Shown here: positions 47,206-55,469 of the stretch, in pieces
Layout: the number at the start of each line of letters is the position of its first letter
Position numbering within the stretch: the stretch's first letter is position 1
NCBI RefSeq assembly: GCF_001303895.1
Contig: NZ_LJSD01000056.1
Location: 1 to 64,000 of the forward strand
Direction: 5' to 3'
From: Mesorhizobium sp. 1M-11
GTDB lineage: Bacteria > Pseudomonadota > Alphaproteobacteria > Rhizobiales > Rhizobiaceae
DNA: 64,000 bases
Made by a program: the position numbers and the translations under genes
Notes under the pieces: model-generated
Seen by the model: only the letters and a program-made list of their open reading frames with translations
Told to the model about the DNA's origin: nothing
Databases searched by the model: none

Positions 47206-48099
47206 CTATTCCTTCGATCCAAGCACATCTTCCTTCTTGCTTGGTCGCAAATTGAATGATCTGCGGAAGGCCCGCGGCGTATTTCCAGTGCGCTTTCTGA
47301 ACACCTCGTAAAAACGACTGCTCGATCCAAATCCGCAACCATATGCGATCGATAGGATCGGCTCTTCCGTGTCGGCCAGCAATTGTATTGCGCGCGCGAT
47401 ACGATAGCGGATGAGATATTCATTGACGGAAATGCCCAGCACCTGGCGAAAGGCCTTGTTCGCAGTGGTCGGATGCATTGCCGCGAGATTGACCAATTGG
47501 GGTACGGTCAGGGGCTCGGCGTAGTGTCTGTTGATCAGTTCGGTGAGAACTTCGACATGACGAATTGCAGGCCCGGATGAGAGCGACTTCAATCGATGCG
47601 GCGAGAGTTCCTTCTCGCCGCTGGTATCGAGAATAAGACGGCGAATTCTAAGCCTGACTTCTTCCATGACGAGCTCGCGCCGTGCGGGATCGCTCTGATC
47701 CCATTCTTGCACCCACCGCTCCGAAATTCTGGCGTCAGTCAGGCTCTCACACGGCTCAGACAGGAACGCGCCCTGCATCACTCGGCGTCTGGCCCCTCGG
47801 TCGACTGGCAAGCTCAGGAAATCAGCCAACGGGAGGTAAATACAGATCAGGACAGCGTTGGCGCTAACATCTATCGTTTGATGCGGTATGGCCGCCCAGA
47901 AGAGTACGAGCCGGTTGGCTTCTACATGTTCCTGCCTTCCATTGAACAGATAGGTCATGCGTCCATTGAGCAGCAGGTTCAGTTCTAGATGGTTGTGCCA
48001 GTGAGCGGCAGCCATCGCAGAGGCAACATGACTTTCGATCAGGAAGTCGTCCTGAGATACAATAGTCGCCTCTTGCTGATCGGTCGGTTTCTGGGACAT
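47206..48099 (-). CDS. AraC-family regulator (cupin sensor domain)
   Basis: A regulator of 297 residues from the ATG at 48,099 (310 from an in-frame TTG at 48,138). The N-terminal cupin-like segment HWHNHLELNLLLNGRMTYLF is typical of sugar-responsive AraC/MelR-like proteins, and the C-terminal DNA-binding domain has PQLVNLAAMHPTTANKAF and ILSIAYGCGFGSSSRFYEVF. It is divergent from the GH4 glycosidase, which it likely controls in response to a galactoside. It converges with the preceding monooxygenase gene. Confidence 0.9.
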   Translation of the reverse strand: MSQKPTDQQEATIVSQDDFLIESHVASAMAAAHWHNHLELNLLLNGRMTYLFNGRQEHVEANRLVLFWAAIPHQTIDVSANAVLICIYLPLADFLSLPVDRGARRRVMQGAFLSEPCESLTDARISERWVQEWDQSDPARRELVMEEVRLRIRRLILDTSGEKELSPHRLKSLSSGPAIRHVEVLTELINRHYAEPLTVPQLVNLAAMHPTTANKAFRQVLGISVNEYLIRYRIARAIQLLADTEEPILSIAYGCGFGSSSRFYEVFRKRTGNTPRAFRRSFNLRPSKKEDVLGSKE

Positions 48100-48208
48100 T
48101 GCCGGCCAAGGAATCTCGAATCTCGGATTAATTGTCAAAAATGCAGGAGGAAACTCTCACATGAAAGAGTGACTATCATCGCGTCACTTGTCAGCGGAAA
48201 GTTCGTTC
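48100..48208. promoter_or_regulatory. Divergent AraC/GH4 promoter region with mini-ORF
   Basis: The 109-bp gap between the divergent genes. It includes a strong AGGAGG at 48,145-48,150 followed after 10 nt by ATG AAA GAG TGA (48,161-48,172), a three-codon open frame. The GH4 ATG follows at 48,209 with its own weaker GCGGAAAG. An ACTCT/AGAGT inverted repeat surrounds the mini-ORF. Regulation by the AraC protein is expected, but the exact site is not identified. Confidence 0.5.
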
Positions 48209-49525
48209 ATGCCCAAAATTTGTCTCGTCGGTGCAGGCAGCACGGTCTTTGCCCAGAACATTCTGGGCGACGTCCTGTCCGGCAAGAGCAGAGGCGACTA
48301 CACCATAAGTCTCTTTGACATTGATCCCGAGCGCTTGAAGACTTCGGAGATCGTCACTCGCCGCATCTGCGAGGCGCTCCATCTCGATCGGGTCCGGGTT
48401 GAGGCGACGCTTGATCGACGACTGGCCCTGCAGGGGGCGGATTTCGTCATTCTTATGATGCAGGTTGGCGGTTACAAACCGGCCACCGTCACCGATTTCG
48501 AAGTCCCAAGGGATCACGGGCTCCGGCAGACCATAGCCGACACTCTTGGAATCGGCGGTATCTTTCGCGGGCTGCGCACCATTCCAGTTCTTCAGGCAAT
48601 CTGCCGCGACATGGAAGAGGTGTGCCCAAACGCGTTGCTTATGCAATACGTAAACCCAATGGCGATCAATTGCTGGGCGATCAAGGAGATTGCCCCGGCC
48701 ATTCGGACTGTGGGACTTTGCCACAGCGTGCAGCATACAGCGGCCCATCTCGCGGATTGTCTTGGAGAGAAGGTTGCCGACATCAACTATCTTTCGGCCG
48801 GGATCAACCATGTCGCATTCTTTCTCAAATATGAGAAGCTGCATGCCGACGGTCGCCGCGAAGACCTCTATCCGAGGCTGCGTGCCCTTGAGGTGGAAGG
48901 ACGCGTTCCATCCGACGATCGTGTTCGTTTCGACGTGCTGAAGCGGCTCGGCCACTTCGTCACGGAATCGAGCGAACATTTTTCTGAATATACGTCCTGG
49001 TACATTAAGGAAGGGCGCCAGGATCTGGTCGAGCGGCTCAACATTCCGTTGGACGAATACATCCGTCGCTGCGAGGTTCAGATCGCCGAATGGCATGCAT
49101 TGCGTCGGGACCTGGAGGGTGGCAAACCGATAGAAGTCTGTCGTAGCAACGAATATGCCGCTGGAATCATCCATGCCGCTGTGACGGGCCAATCCGCGCT
49201 GATTTATGGAAACGTTCCAAACAATGGATTGATCCAAAACCTGCCGGATGAATGCATCGTTGAAGTGCCCTGCCATGTCGATCATAACGGCATACAGCCC
49301 ACACGGATCGGACGAATACCCTCCCAGCTCGCAGCGGTGATGAGGTTGAGCGTGTCCGTGCAGGAGTTGACGGTTGAAGCGGCGCTCACGAAGAAGCGCG
49401 ACCGCATCTATCAGGCAGCTCTGCTTGATCCTCATACGTCGGCGGAATTATCGCCGGATCAGGTCTGGAAGCTGGTCGACGACATGATCGAACGTCACGG
49501 CGACCTGCTGCCCGCATATCACTGA
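48209..49525 (+). CDS. Glycoside hydrolase family 4 enzyme (alpha-galactosidase type)
   Basis: A 438-residue NAD- and metal-dependent GH4 glycosidase. The N-terminal Rossmann motif is ICLVGAGSTVFAQNILGDV, and the metal site appears as C171-H172 (GLCHSVQ) and H201 (GINHVAFF); VNPMAINCWA is the conserved NPM segment. GH4 acts by an oxidation-elimination mechanism and includes alpha-galactosidases such as MelA, alpha-glucuronidases and phospho-glycosidases. The locus (tagatose-type KbaZ, SIS isomerase) favours an alpha-galactoside or galactosaminide. The ATG at 48,209 is preferred over TTG at 48,188. No signal peptide, so it acts after import. Confidence 0.9.
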   Translation: MPKICLVGAGSTVFAQNILGDVLSGKSRGDYTISLFDIDPERLKTSEIVTRRICEALHLDRVRVEATLDRRLALQGADFVILMMQVGGYKPATVTDFEVPRDHGLRQTIADTLGIGGIFRGLRTIPVLQAICRDMEEVCPNALLMQYVNPMAINCWAIKEIAPAIRTVGLCHSVQHTAAHLADCLGEKVADINYLSAGINHVAFFLKYEKLHADGRREDLYPRLRALEVEGRVPSDDRVRFDVLKRLGHFVTESSEHFSEYTSWYIKEGRQDLVERLNIPLDEYIRRCEVQIAEWHALRRDLEGGKPIEVCRSNEYAAGIIHAAVTGQSALIYGNVPNNGLIQNLPDECIVEVPCHVDHNGIQPTRIGRIPSQLAAVMRLSVSVQELTVEAALTKKRDRIYQAALLDPHTSAELSPDQVWKLVDDMIERHGDLLPAYH

Positions 49526-49558
49526 CCCCTGTCTGAACAGAACAGCAAACCCTGTGGC

Positions 49559-49582
49559 GCGGCCCTTCTCACGAAGGGCCGC
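49559..49582 (+). terminator. Terminator-like hairpin after the GH4 gene
   Basis: A perfect 9-bp GC-rich stem, GCGGCCCTT/AAGGGCCGC, with a 6-nt loop lies 33 bp after the GH4 stop. It is followed by a mixed GTCTTCGCGTTTG tract rather than a pure T-run. It probably ends or reduces transcription before the DeoR operon. Confidence 0.65.
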
Positions 49583-49631
49583 GTCTTCGCGTTTGCATGG
49601 TTGGTGCGATCAAAATCCATCAAAATTCTGA

Positions 49632-49660
49632 TTGACACTGATTTTTTATAGCAGATATTT
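49632..49660 (+). promoter_or_regulatory. Candidate sigma-70 promoter of the DeoR operon
   Basis: TTGACA at 49,632-49,637 is an exact -35 hexamer, followed after a 17-bp AT-rich spacer by ATATTT (49,655-49,660) as a weak -10. Flanking repeats ATCAAAATCC and ATCAAAATTC (49,610-49,629) and TTTGATCGAAA near 49,658 are candidate regulator-binding elements. The arrangement fits autoregulation by the downstream DeoR-family protein. Confidence 0.55.
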
Positions 49661-49698
49661 GATCGAAATAGAGGCGATGGGGAAAGGGAGGGGCTTCA

Positions 49699-50493
49699 TT
49701 GAGCCAGCCAGGAGGAGTGAAGGTCGATCGTCTCGACGCCATTCGCAGCCATTTGTATGCGAACGGATTTTCGACCATTCAGGCGCTTGCTGATGCCATC
49801 GGCGCCTCGCTGGCAACCGTCCGCAGGGATTTGCAGGTCTTGGAAAGAGAGGGCGTCATCGACCGCACCCACGGCGGTGCCCGGATCGCGGATGGCTCGT
49901 CCGTAGAGCTTGCCTTTCAGGAACGGGCAAAGCGACATCTATCCGCCAAGCGCGCGATTGCGACGTCGGCCTACAGTCTGCTCACGCCGCGTACTTCGAT
50001 CTTTCTCGATGCGGGAACCACCGTGCTGCAGCTTGCGCGCCTGATCCGCCTCAACCCCATCCCGCTTCGCATCTTTACCAACGGGCTGACGGTCGCCCAG
50101 GAATTCCTAGACGTTCCCAATTTGGAAGTCGCGTTGCTTGGCGGACAACTGCGCAGCGAAAATGCGTCGCTCGTCGGACCGCAAGCTGAAGCGATGCTGG
50201 AATCAATTTGGTTCGATCAGCTCTTCCTCGGGGTAAGTGCCATCAGCCCGGATGGGGCGATCTACAGCGTGGACAGCGCAGAGGCGAGCCTCAACAAATG
50301 CATGCTCACCCGCTCCGCGCACCGCTTCGTACTCGCTGACTCTTCGAAGTTCGGCACCATGGCGACGTACAAGGTCGCTCCATTGAGCGCGGCGAAAGTG
50401 ATCACCGATACCGGCCTGTCCACGCATTGGCGAAGCGAGCTTGCCAACCTTGGCGTTGAGACAACGATCGCGGATCTGGGAACGCAAGAGTGA
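49699..50493 (+). CDS. DeoR-family transcriptional repressor
   Basis: A 264-residue DeoR/GlpR/AgaR-type regulator. The N-terminal winged helix-turn-helix is IQALADAIGASLATVRRDLQVLEREGVIDRTHGGARI (shown: IQALADAIGASLATVRRDL then EREGVIDRTHGG), with the DeoR signature RTHGG. The C-terminal sugar-phosphate-sensing domain has ATSAYSLLTPRTSIFLDAGTT and ADSSKFG. The TTG start is supported by AAAGGGAGGGG upstream. Its stop overlaps the kinase start, so it is the first gene of the operon and presumably represses it until a sugar phosphate accumulates. Confidence 0.93.
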   Translation: MSQPGGVKVDRLDAIRSHLYANGFSTIQALADAIGASLATVRRDLQVLEREGVIDRTHGGARIADGSSVELAFQERAKRHLSAKRAIATSAYSLLTPRTSIFLDAGTTVLQLARLIRLNPIPLRIFTNGLTVAQEFLDVPNLEVALLGGQLRSENASLVGPQAEAMLESIWFDQLFLGVSAISPDGAIYSVDSAEASLNKCMLTRSAHRFVLADSSKFGTMATYKVAPLSAAKVITDTGLSTHWRSELANLGVETTIADLGTQE

Positions 50494-51452
50494 ACAGCGA
50501 CCTGATCCTTGGCGTGGATGGCGGCGGTAGCAAGGTACTGGTCGCACTCGCGGACAGAACCGGCACAGTTCTGCGGATGTCGCGCAGCGGCGGCGTCAAT
50601 CCGATGGACAATCCGAACTGGCGGCGCGAACTGGATTTTTCCCTGCATCCGTTCGAGGGGGAACAGCGACTTGCCGCCGTCGCCGCCGCTTTGCCCGCCT
50701 ATGGCGAGGTGGCCAATCTGTCAGAACAGCAGGCCGAGGCTATCAGGACCAGATTCCCGAAGGCGCGGCAGCATCTCCTCAACGATGTCGAGGCAGCCCA
50801 TCTGGGCGCATTTGTCGGCCAGCCCGGCATTCTCATCCTCTCCGGAACCGGTTCGATGGCTTGGGCACGCAACGCCGCCGGCGTTTCGGCGCGTGTTGGA
50901 GGATGGGGTGACGTCATCGGGGATGAAGGTAGCAGTTACTGGATCGGGCGGGCGGCCCTGAGCCTTGTCAGTCAAAGCCTCGACCGGCGCGCAACCCAGA
51001 CCGCGCTGGCCAAGGCCGTGTTTGAGTTCCTGCACCTAGACAGTTCCGATCCGGTCAACGCGCTTGGCGGATGGGTGAGCAGACTGGCCAATCCTCGTGC
51101 CGATATCGCGGCCCTTTCTGTTTTGGTTGATCGTGTCGCAGGCGCTGGAGATCCCGGTGCGAAACAACTGATTGATCGGGCTGCCGTCGAACTCGCAAAG
51201 CATGTCCAAGCCATAGCGCCGCATTGTGACCGGATGGCTGACTGGACCTATGCGGGCGGGACCTTTGCAAGCCGCTCTCTGCTTGCCGCAGTTGAACGGC
51301 GCATCGGAAGCCCGCCCGTCAGACCGAAGCTTCCTCCCATCGGCGGTGCTCTCCGTGCGGCCGCCCAACTCCTCGACTGGCCAGTGGATGATGGCTGGAT
51401 CGCGCAAATCGCCGCCACGGCAAAGACTGCGGCGATGCATTCAGGTGAGTAA
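50490..51452 (+). CDS. BadF/BadG-type sugar kinase (N-acetylglucosamine kinase-like)
   Basis: A 320-residue ASKHA-fold kinase related to N-acetylglucosamine kinase and BadF ATPases. The N-terminal phosphate motif is LGVDGGGSKVLVALAD, and LSGTGSMAWARN and GGWGDVIGDEGSSYWIG are the second phosphate and hexosamine-region motifs. The GTG start sits in the upstream stop (GTGA). It would phosphorylate the imported amino sugar, whose product the SIS isomerase next could use. Exact substrate not fixed: galactosamine or N-acetylgalactosamine is inferred. Confidence 0.88.
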   Translation: MNSDLILGVDGGGSKVLVALADRTGTVLRMSRSGGVNPMDNPNWRRELDFSLHPFEGEQRLAAVAAALPAYGEVANLSEQQAEAIRTRFPKARQHLLNDVEAAHLGAFVGQPGILILSGTGSMAWARNAAGVSARVGGWGDVIGDEGSSYWIGRAALSLVSQSLDRRATQTALAKAVFEFLHLDSSDPVNALGGWVSRLANPRADIAALSVLVDRVAGAGDPGAKQLIDRAAVELAKHVQAIAPHCDRMADWTYAGGTFASRSLLAAVERRIGSPPVRPKLPPIGGALRAAAQLLDWPVDDGWIAQIAATAKTAAMHSGE

Positions 51453-51478
51453 CCTCAACAAGAAGGAAAGAAGGGAAC

Positions 51479-52735
51479 ATGCGTAAAATTACTTTGCCAT
51501 TCGTCGCGCTGGCGACGCTCATTGTCGCCGGCCCCGTTCTCGCTCAGGAGGCGAAACCGCTCGCCGGACAATCGATCACCGTGCTGATGCCTTCCCCGCA
51601 AGGGGCCACTGTCGCAGCAGATTTCGAGGCCGAGACCGGGATTCATGTCGATCTGCAAACACTGTCCTGGGACGACATCCGCCCCAAACTCGTCACTGCG
51701 CTGGTTGCCGGCACCGCACCGGCCGACGTCACGGAATTTGATTGGTCCTGGACCGGTCAGTTCAGCGCTGCCGATTGGTACATGCCACTCAATGACGTCA
51801 TCGATGCCGATACGGTCAACGATATCGCCGTCGCGAAGATCTTCAGCGTCGATGGCAAGCTGCTCGGAGTTCCCTACACCAACGACTTTCGGGTGATGTT
51901 GGTAAACAAGAAGCATTTCGAAGATGCCGGCGTTGCGGAGATGCCCAAGACGCTCGACGACCTGGTCGCCGCGGCGAAAAAGATCAAGGCGAAAGGGGTG
52001 TCCCAATATCCGATTGGACTGCCGCTTTCGGCAACCGAGGGCGCCTCGACAAGCTGGTACCTTTTGACCAAGGCCTTTGGTGGGGAGCTCTTCGACAAGG
52101 ATTTCAATCCGCTTTTCACGGCCCCGGACTCGGCCGGTCACAAAGCACTGAGCTTCGAGTTGATGCTTTTGAAGGAAGGCTTGGTCGATCCAGCTTCTAC
52201 CGGTCTGAAGGACAGCCAGATCAATGATGCGATGTTCTCGCAGGGGCTGACGAGCATCATGGTTTCCGGCGAGCCGGGGCGTCTCACACAGATGAACGAC
52301 CCCAAGCAGTCGAAGATCGCTGGTCAGGCCGAGGCAATCCTGGTCCCCACAGAAAGCGGCAAGACGCGGAGCTTCGGTCTGCCGGAAGCTCTTGCGATTC
52401 CCAAAGTCTCGCAAAACAAGGAAGCCGCCGTTGCTTTCGTCAAATGGTTCACCAGCAGGGATTTCCAGAAAAAGAATGCGGTCAATGGCATTCTTCCGAC
52501 CCGAACATCGGCGTTGGCGGAGTTGAACCAGGCCGGGAAGCTGCAAAGCGGCAATACGATCGTCGAGCAATCAAAGACCGTCGACGCACTCTTTCCGCAA
52601 GGAACGCCGACCTGGTATCCTCAATTTTCAAGCGCTGTAAACACTGCGATCAATAGCGCCGCGAAAGGCCAGATCACTGTCGATCAGGCCATGCTGAACA
52701 TTGCAGAGGCTGCAAAGCAGGCCGCGGCGCAATGA
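51479..52735 (+). CDS. Sugar ABC transporter substrate-binding protein
   Basis: A 418-residue family 1 solute-binding protein with a signal peptide (FVALATLIVAGPVLA, cut before QEAKPLAG). The mature part has LAGQSITVLMPSPQG, DVTEFDWSWTGQF in the hinge, and a C-terminal GILPTRTSALAELNQAG. AAGGAAAGAAGGG precedes the ATG. Its stop overlaps the permease start (ATGA). It delivers the sugar of this locus to the two permeases and the UgpC-type ATPase at 56,841. Confidence 0.93.
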   Translation: MRKITLPFVALATLIVAGPVLAQEAKPLAGQSITVLMPSPQGATVAADFEAETGIHVDLQTLSWDDIRPKLVTALVAGTAPADVTEFDWSWTGQFSAADWYMPLNDVIDADTVNDIAVAKIFSVDGKLLGVPYTNDFRVMLVNKKHFEDAGVAEMPKTLDDLVAAAKKIKAKGVSQYPIGLPLSATEGASTSWYLLTKAFGGELFDKDFNPLFTAPDSAGHKALSFELMLLKEGLVDPASTGLKDSQINDAMFSQGLTSIMVSGEPGRLTQMNDPKQSKIAGQAEAILVPTESGKTRSFGLPEALAIPKVSQNKEAAVAFVKWFTSRDFQKKNAVNGILPTRTSALAELNQAGKLQSGNTIVEQSKTVDALFPQGTPTWYPQFSSAVNTAINSAAKGQITVDQAMLNIAEAAKQAAAQ

Positions 52736-53646
52736 CGATCGCAATTGCTGCGGCGGGAAACAAGCGTGGTGTCGGCGTTAACGCCGACACCACGCTTGGA
52801 ATACTGCTTGTCTCTCCGATCCTGATAACGATGGCCGCCCTGGTCTTCTTCCCGATCGGAAGGACGCTCTGGGATAGCCTTCACAGGGTCAATCCCATGC
52901 AGCCTGGGACGCCCTTTGTTGGTCTCGAGAACTACACTCGGATGTTCTCCGACGGACAATTGGGAACGACATGGATCAACACGCTTCTTTACGTCATTCT
53001 CGCCGTCGTAGCCGAAACGGTCTTCGGGGTGCTCGCTGCAGCGCTCATCAACCAGGTCAAGGTCGGCCGGCGATGGTTGCTCGCCGCGGTCGTGCTGCCC
53101 TGGGCACTTCCCGGCGTCGTCAATGCAGTGATCTGGCTCTGGATCTACCAGCCCGGCGCGGGGCTGCTGAATGGCATTTTGTCGGCGATGGGACTGCCGT
53201 TCGAAAACCACGTCTGGTTTAACGACCGCACCAGCGCGATCATTGCCGTTACGGTGGTTCACGTTTGGCGCATGATGCCTTTGACCGTCGTCATTGTGCT
53301 TGCTGCGATGCAGAGCATTCCTGCCCATCTTTACGAGGCGGCGCGGATCGACGGCGCGACGAACAGGCAAATGTTCACCCTGGTCACCCTGCCGCTGGTG
53401 CGCAGCGCGATAGCCGTCGCCATGACCAATGCGACCGTCAATGCATTCAACCTTTTCGATGAGGCGTGGGTGTTGGCGGGCTCGAGCCTGGAGACGCGCC
53501 CTGTTCTCGTACAGATCTACCTCGAGACGTTCCAGAATCTTCGGTTCTCGTACGGCATGGCTCTTTCCGTTGTGATCACATTCGTGTCGCTGCTGGTCTC
53601 GCTTGTCTATGTCCTACGCGTCTATCGCAACACACGGTTGGACTGA
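52732..53646 (+). CDS. Sugar ABC transporter permease (MalF/UgpA type)
   Basis: A 304-residue inner-membrane permease with six hydrophobic helices (first: LGILLVSPILITMAALVFFPIG). The EAA loop is YEAARIDGATNRQMFTLVTLP, given in part as YEAARIDGATNRQMF. It is coupled to the binding-protein gene by a 4-bp overlap and to the next permease as TGATG. Confidence 0.94.
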   Translation: MTIAIAAAGNKRGVGVNADTTLGILLVSPILITMAALVFFPIGRTLWDSLHRVNPMQPGTPFVGLENYTRMFSDGQLGTTWINTLLYVILAVVAETVFGVLAAALINQVKVGRRWLLAAVVLPWALPGVVNAVIWLWIYQPGAGLLNGILSAMGLPFENHVWFNDRTSAIIAVTVVHVWRMMPLTVVIVLAAMQSIPAHLYEAARIDGATNRQMFTLVTLPLVRSAIAVAMTNATVNAFNLFDEAWVLAGSSLETRPVLVQIYLETFQNLRFSYGMALSVVITFVSLLVSLVYVLRVYRNTRLD

Positions 53647-54503
53647 TGAAACAAAGCCTTGGCCATCGTCTTTTCATTTGGACCGGTGTTGCAGTCCTGC
53701 TGATTTGGTCTCTCGGACCGATCTATTGGACACTTGCAAGTTCGGTTACGCCGGCGGAGGATTTTTCGGCCCGCCCCATCCATTTCCTACCGCAACGCTT
53801 CACGCTCGATCATTTCTCACGCCTGCTTGGAATCGACTTGGCACGGATCGGTGGCGTGGAGGTTTGGGCGCAGTTTCGCTCCGCACTTCTGAACAGCATC
53901 GTCACGTCGATTGCCGCCACAGTTCTTTGTGTCGCGATCTCCGCCCTGGGCGCCTATGCGTTCACACGGCTGACTTTTCCCGGACGGCGATTTCTGTTCG
54001 GCGCCGTTGTCGCGACACTAGCCATCCCCGCTTACGCGGTCTTGATACCACTCTATCAGATCATGATCAGCCTTCGCCTCGTCGATACCTATCTTGGCGT
54101 GGCATTGATCTATGTATCGGCATATCTGCCGCTGTCGCTCTGGTTGCTGCGCAGCGTCTTTGAGGCCCTGCCGCTTTCCCTGGAGGAAGCAGCGCAACTC
54201 GACGGCGCTGGCCGCCTGTACATTTTCTTCAAAATCGTGCTGCCATTGGCCGGGCCTGGTTTGACGGCCGCTGCAATCCTGACATTTCTCGGCGCCTGGG
54301 GGCAGTATCTGGTCCCGCTGATATTCTCGCCAAATGTGACGAAACCGCTGACGGTTCTGATCCCCGAATTCGTCACCAAGAACTTCATCGACTACGGGCT
54401 GATCACGGCAAGTGGCTCGATTGCGATCATCATCCCTGCACTCGTTGTCATTTTCCTCAACCGGTACCTGGTCAGCGGACTGCTGGCGGGCTCGGTCAAG
54501 TAA
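53646..54503 (+). CDS. Sugar ABC transporter permease (MalG type)
   Basis: A 285-residue inner-membrane permease with the first helix LFIWTGVAVLLIWSLGPIYW and the EAA loop EEAAQLDGAGRLYIFFKIVLP (EEAAQLDGAGRLYIF). The ATG at 53,646 overlaps the upstream stop as TGATG. Longer in-frame starts would overlap the whole end of the upstream permease and are rejected. It completes the membrane pair. Confidence 0.94.
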   Translation: MKQSLGHRLFIWTGVAVLLIWSLGPIYWTLASSVTPAEDFSARPIHFLPQRFTLDHFSRLLGIDLARIGGVEVWAQFRSALLNSIVTSIAATVLCVAISALGAYAFTRLTFPGRRFLFGAVVATLAIPAYAVLIPLYQIMISLRLVDTYLGVALIYVSAYLPLSLWLLRSVFEALPLSLEEAAQLDGAGRLYIFFKIVLPLAGPGLTAAAILTFLGAWGQYLVPLIFSPNVTKPLTVLIPEFVTKNFIDYGLITASGSIAIIIPALVVIFLNRYLVSGLLAGSVK

Positions 54504-54515
54504 ATCGGAGTTACT

Positions 54516-55469
54516 ATGAATACGACAGAAAAAGTCATCTTTGAACAGTTTCCCTTTTGGGAAAAGGCGATGGGCAGGATCCCAGCTGCTTCCGATTCAA
54601 AGCTGAAGGTTTTCGTCGGCTGCGGTACGTCTTATAATCTGGCGCTTTCGCTTGCTACCTATTCCAATTCGGCTGGCCAGCCTGCAATCGCAGTTCCCGG
54701 CGGGGAATGGCTCAATCATCCAAAGCTATCCTGGCCGGATTGGAAATCGACTCATGTGGTGGCACTTTCCCGTAGCGGTGAAACCACTGAGACCGTGGCC
54801 GCGGCCAAAGCGAGCCGCATCGCCGGAGCTCATGTCAGCGCAATCACCGTTGAGGCAACAAGTTCGCTTGCCAAGAATTGTGACACGCTGATCGAAGCGG
54901 AAACCCATGACGAAGAAGGCATCGTCATGACAGTTTCGGCAAGTCTGATGCTGCTTTTGGGCATGCAGATGATCGGGGCTCAAATCCCGCCATCGATCGT
55001 CTCATCTGCGCGCCGCTTGGCCGATCAACTCGACGCAGGCCTGCCCGGAATCCTCGCGGGACATTCGCATTTCGTTTTCCTCGGCAGCGGTTCGCTGTAC
55101 GGCATCGCCCTGGAAGGCGCATTGAAGCTGATGGAAATGAGCCAGATCGTCACGCAGGGCTTCCATCCGCTGGAGTATCGGCATGGACCGATCAGCCTCG
55201 TCGACGAAAAGACCGTCGTTGTCATGCTCTACGGTGCCGATCAGAAGGCCGCGCAAGCGCTGCTGGTCGACGAGGTGCGGGAAAAGGGAGCGACCGTCAT
55301 CGGCTTCGGCGGTCCCGGCGACCTGGAACTGAATGTCGGTTGCGATCCCGCCTTTGCAGGCCTTTGCGCACTTCCCGCCTTGCAGATTCTTGGCGAGCGC
55401 GCGGCGCAATCCAAAGGAGTCGACACCATGGCCCCCCGTCACCTGACCAAAGTCGTGATGCTGGGATGA
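54516..55469 (+). CDS. SIS-domain sugar-phosphate isomerase/deaminase (AgaS/GlmS-C type)
   Basis: A 317-residue protein with two SIS domains. The first contains VFVGCGTSYNLALSLATY and the sugar-phosphate motif ALSRSGETTETVAAA; the second has FLGSGSLYGIALEGALKLMEM and the end EYRHGPISLVD. It resembles the isomerase half of GlmS and AgaS, which deaminates galactosamine-6-phosphate to tagatose-6-phosphate. It lies 12 bp after the permease and overlaps the KbaZ-type gene (ATGA), directly linking the amino-sugar step with the tagatose step. Confidence 0.9.
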   Translation: MNTTEKVIFEQFPFWEKAMGRIPAASDSKLKVFVGCGTSYNLALSLATYSNSAGQPAIAVPGGEWLNHPKLSWPDWKSTHVVALSRSGETTETVAAAKASRIAGAHVSAITVEATSSLAKNCDTLIEAETHDEEGIVMTVSASLMLLLGMQMIGAQIPPSIVSSARRLADQLDAGLPGILAGHSHFVFLGSGSLYGIALEGALKLMEMSQIVTQGFHPLEYRHGPISLVDEKTVVVMLYGADQKAAQALLVDEVREKGATVIGFGGPGDLELNVGCDPAFAGLCALPALQILGERAAQSKGVDTMAPRHLTKVVMLG

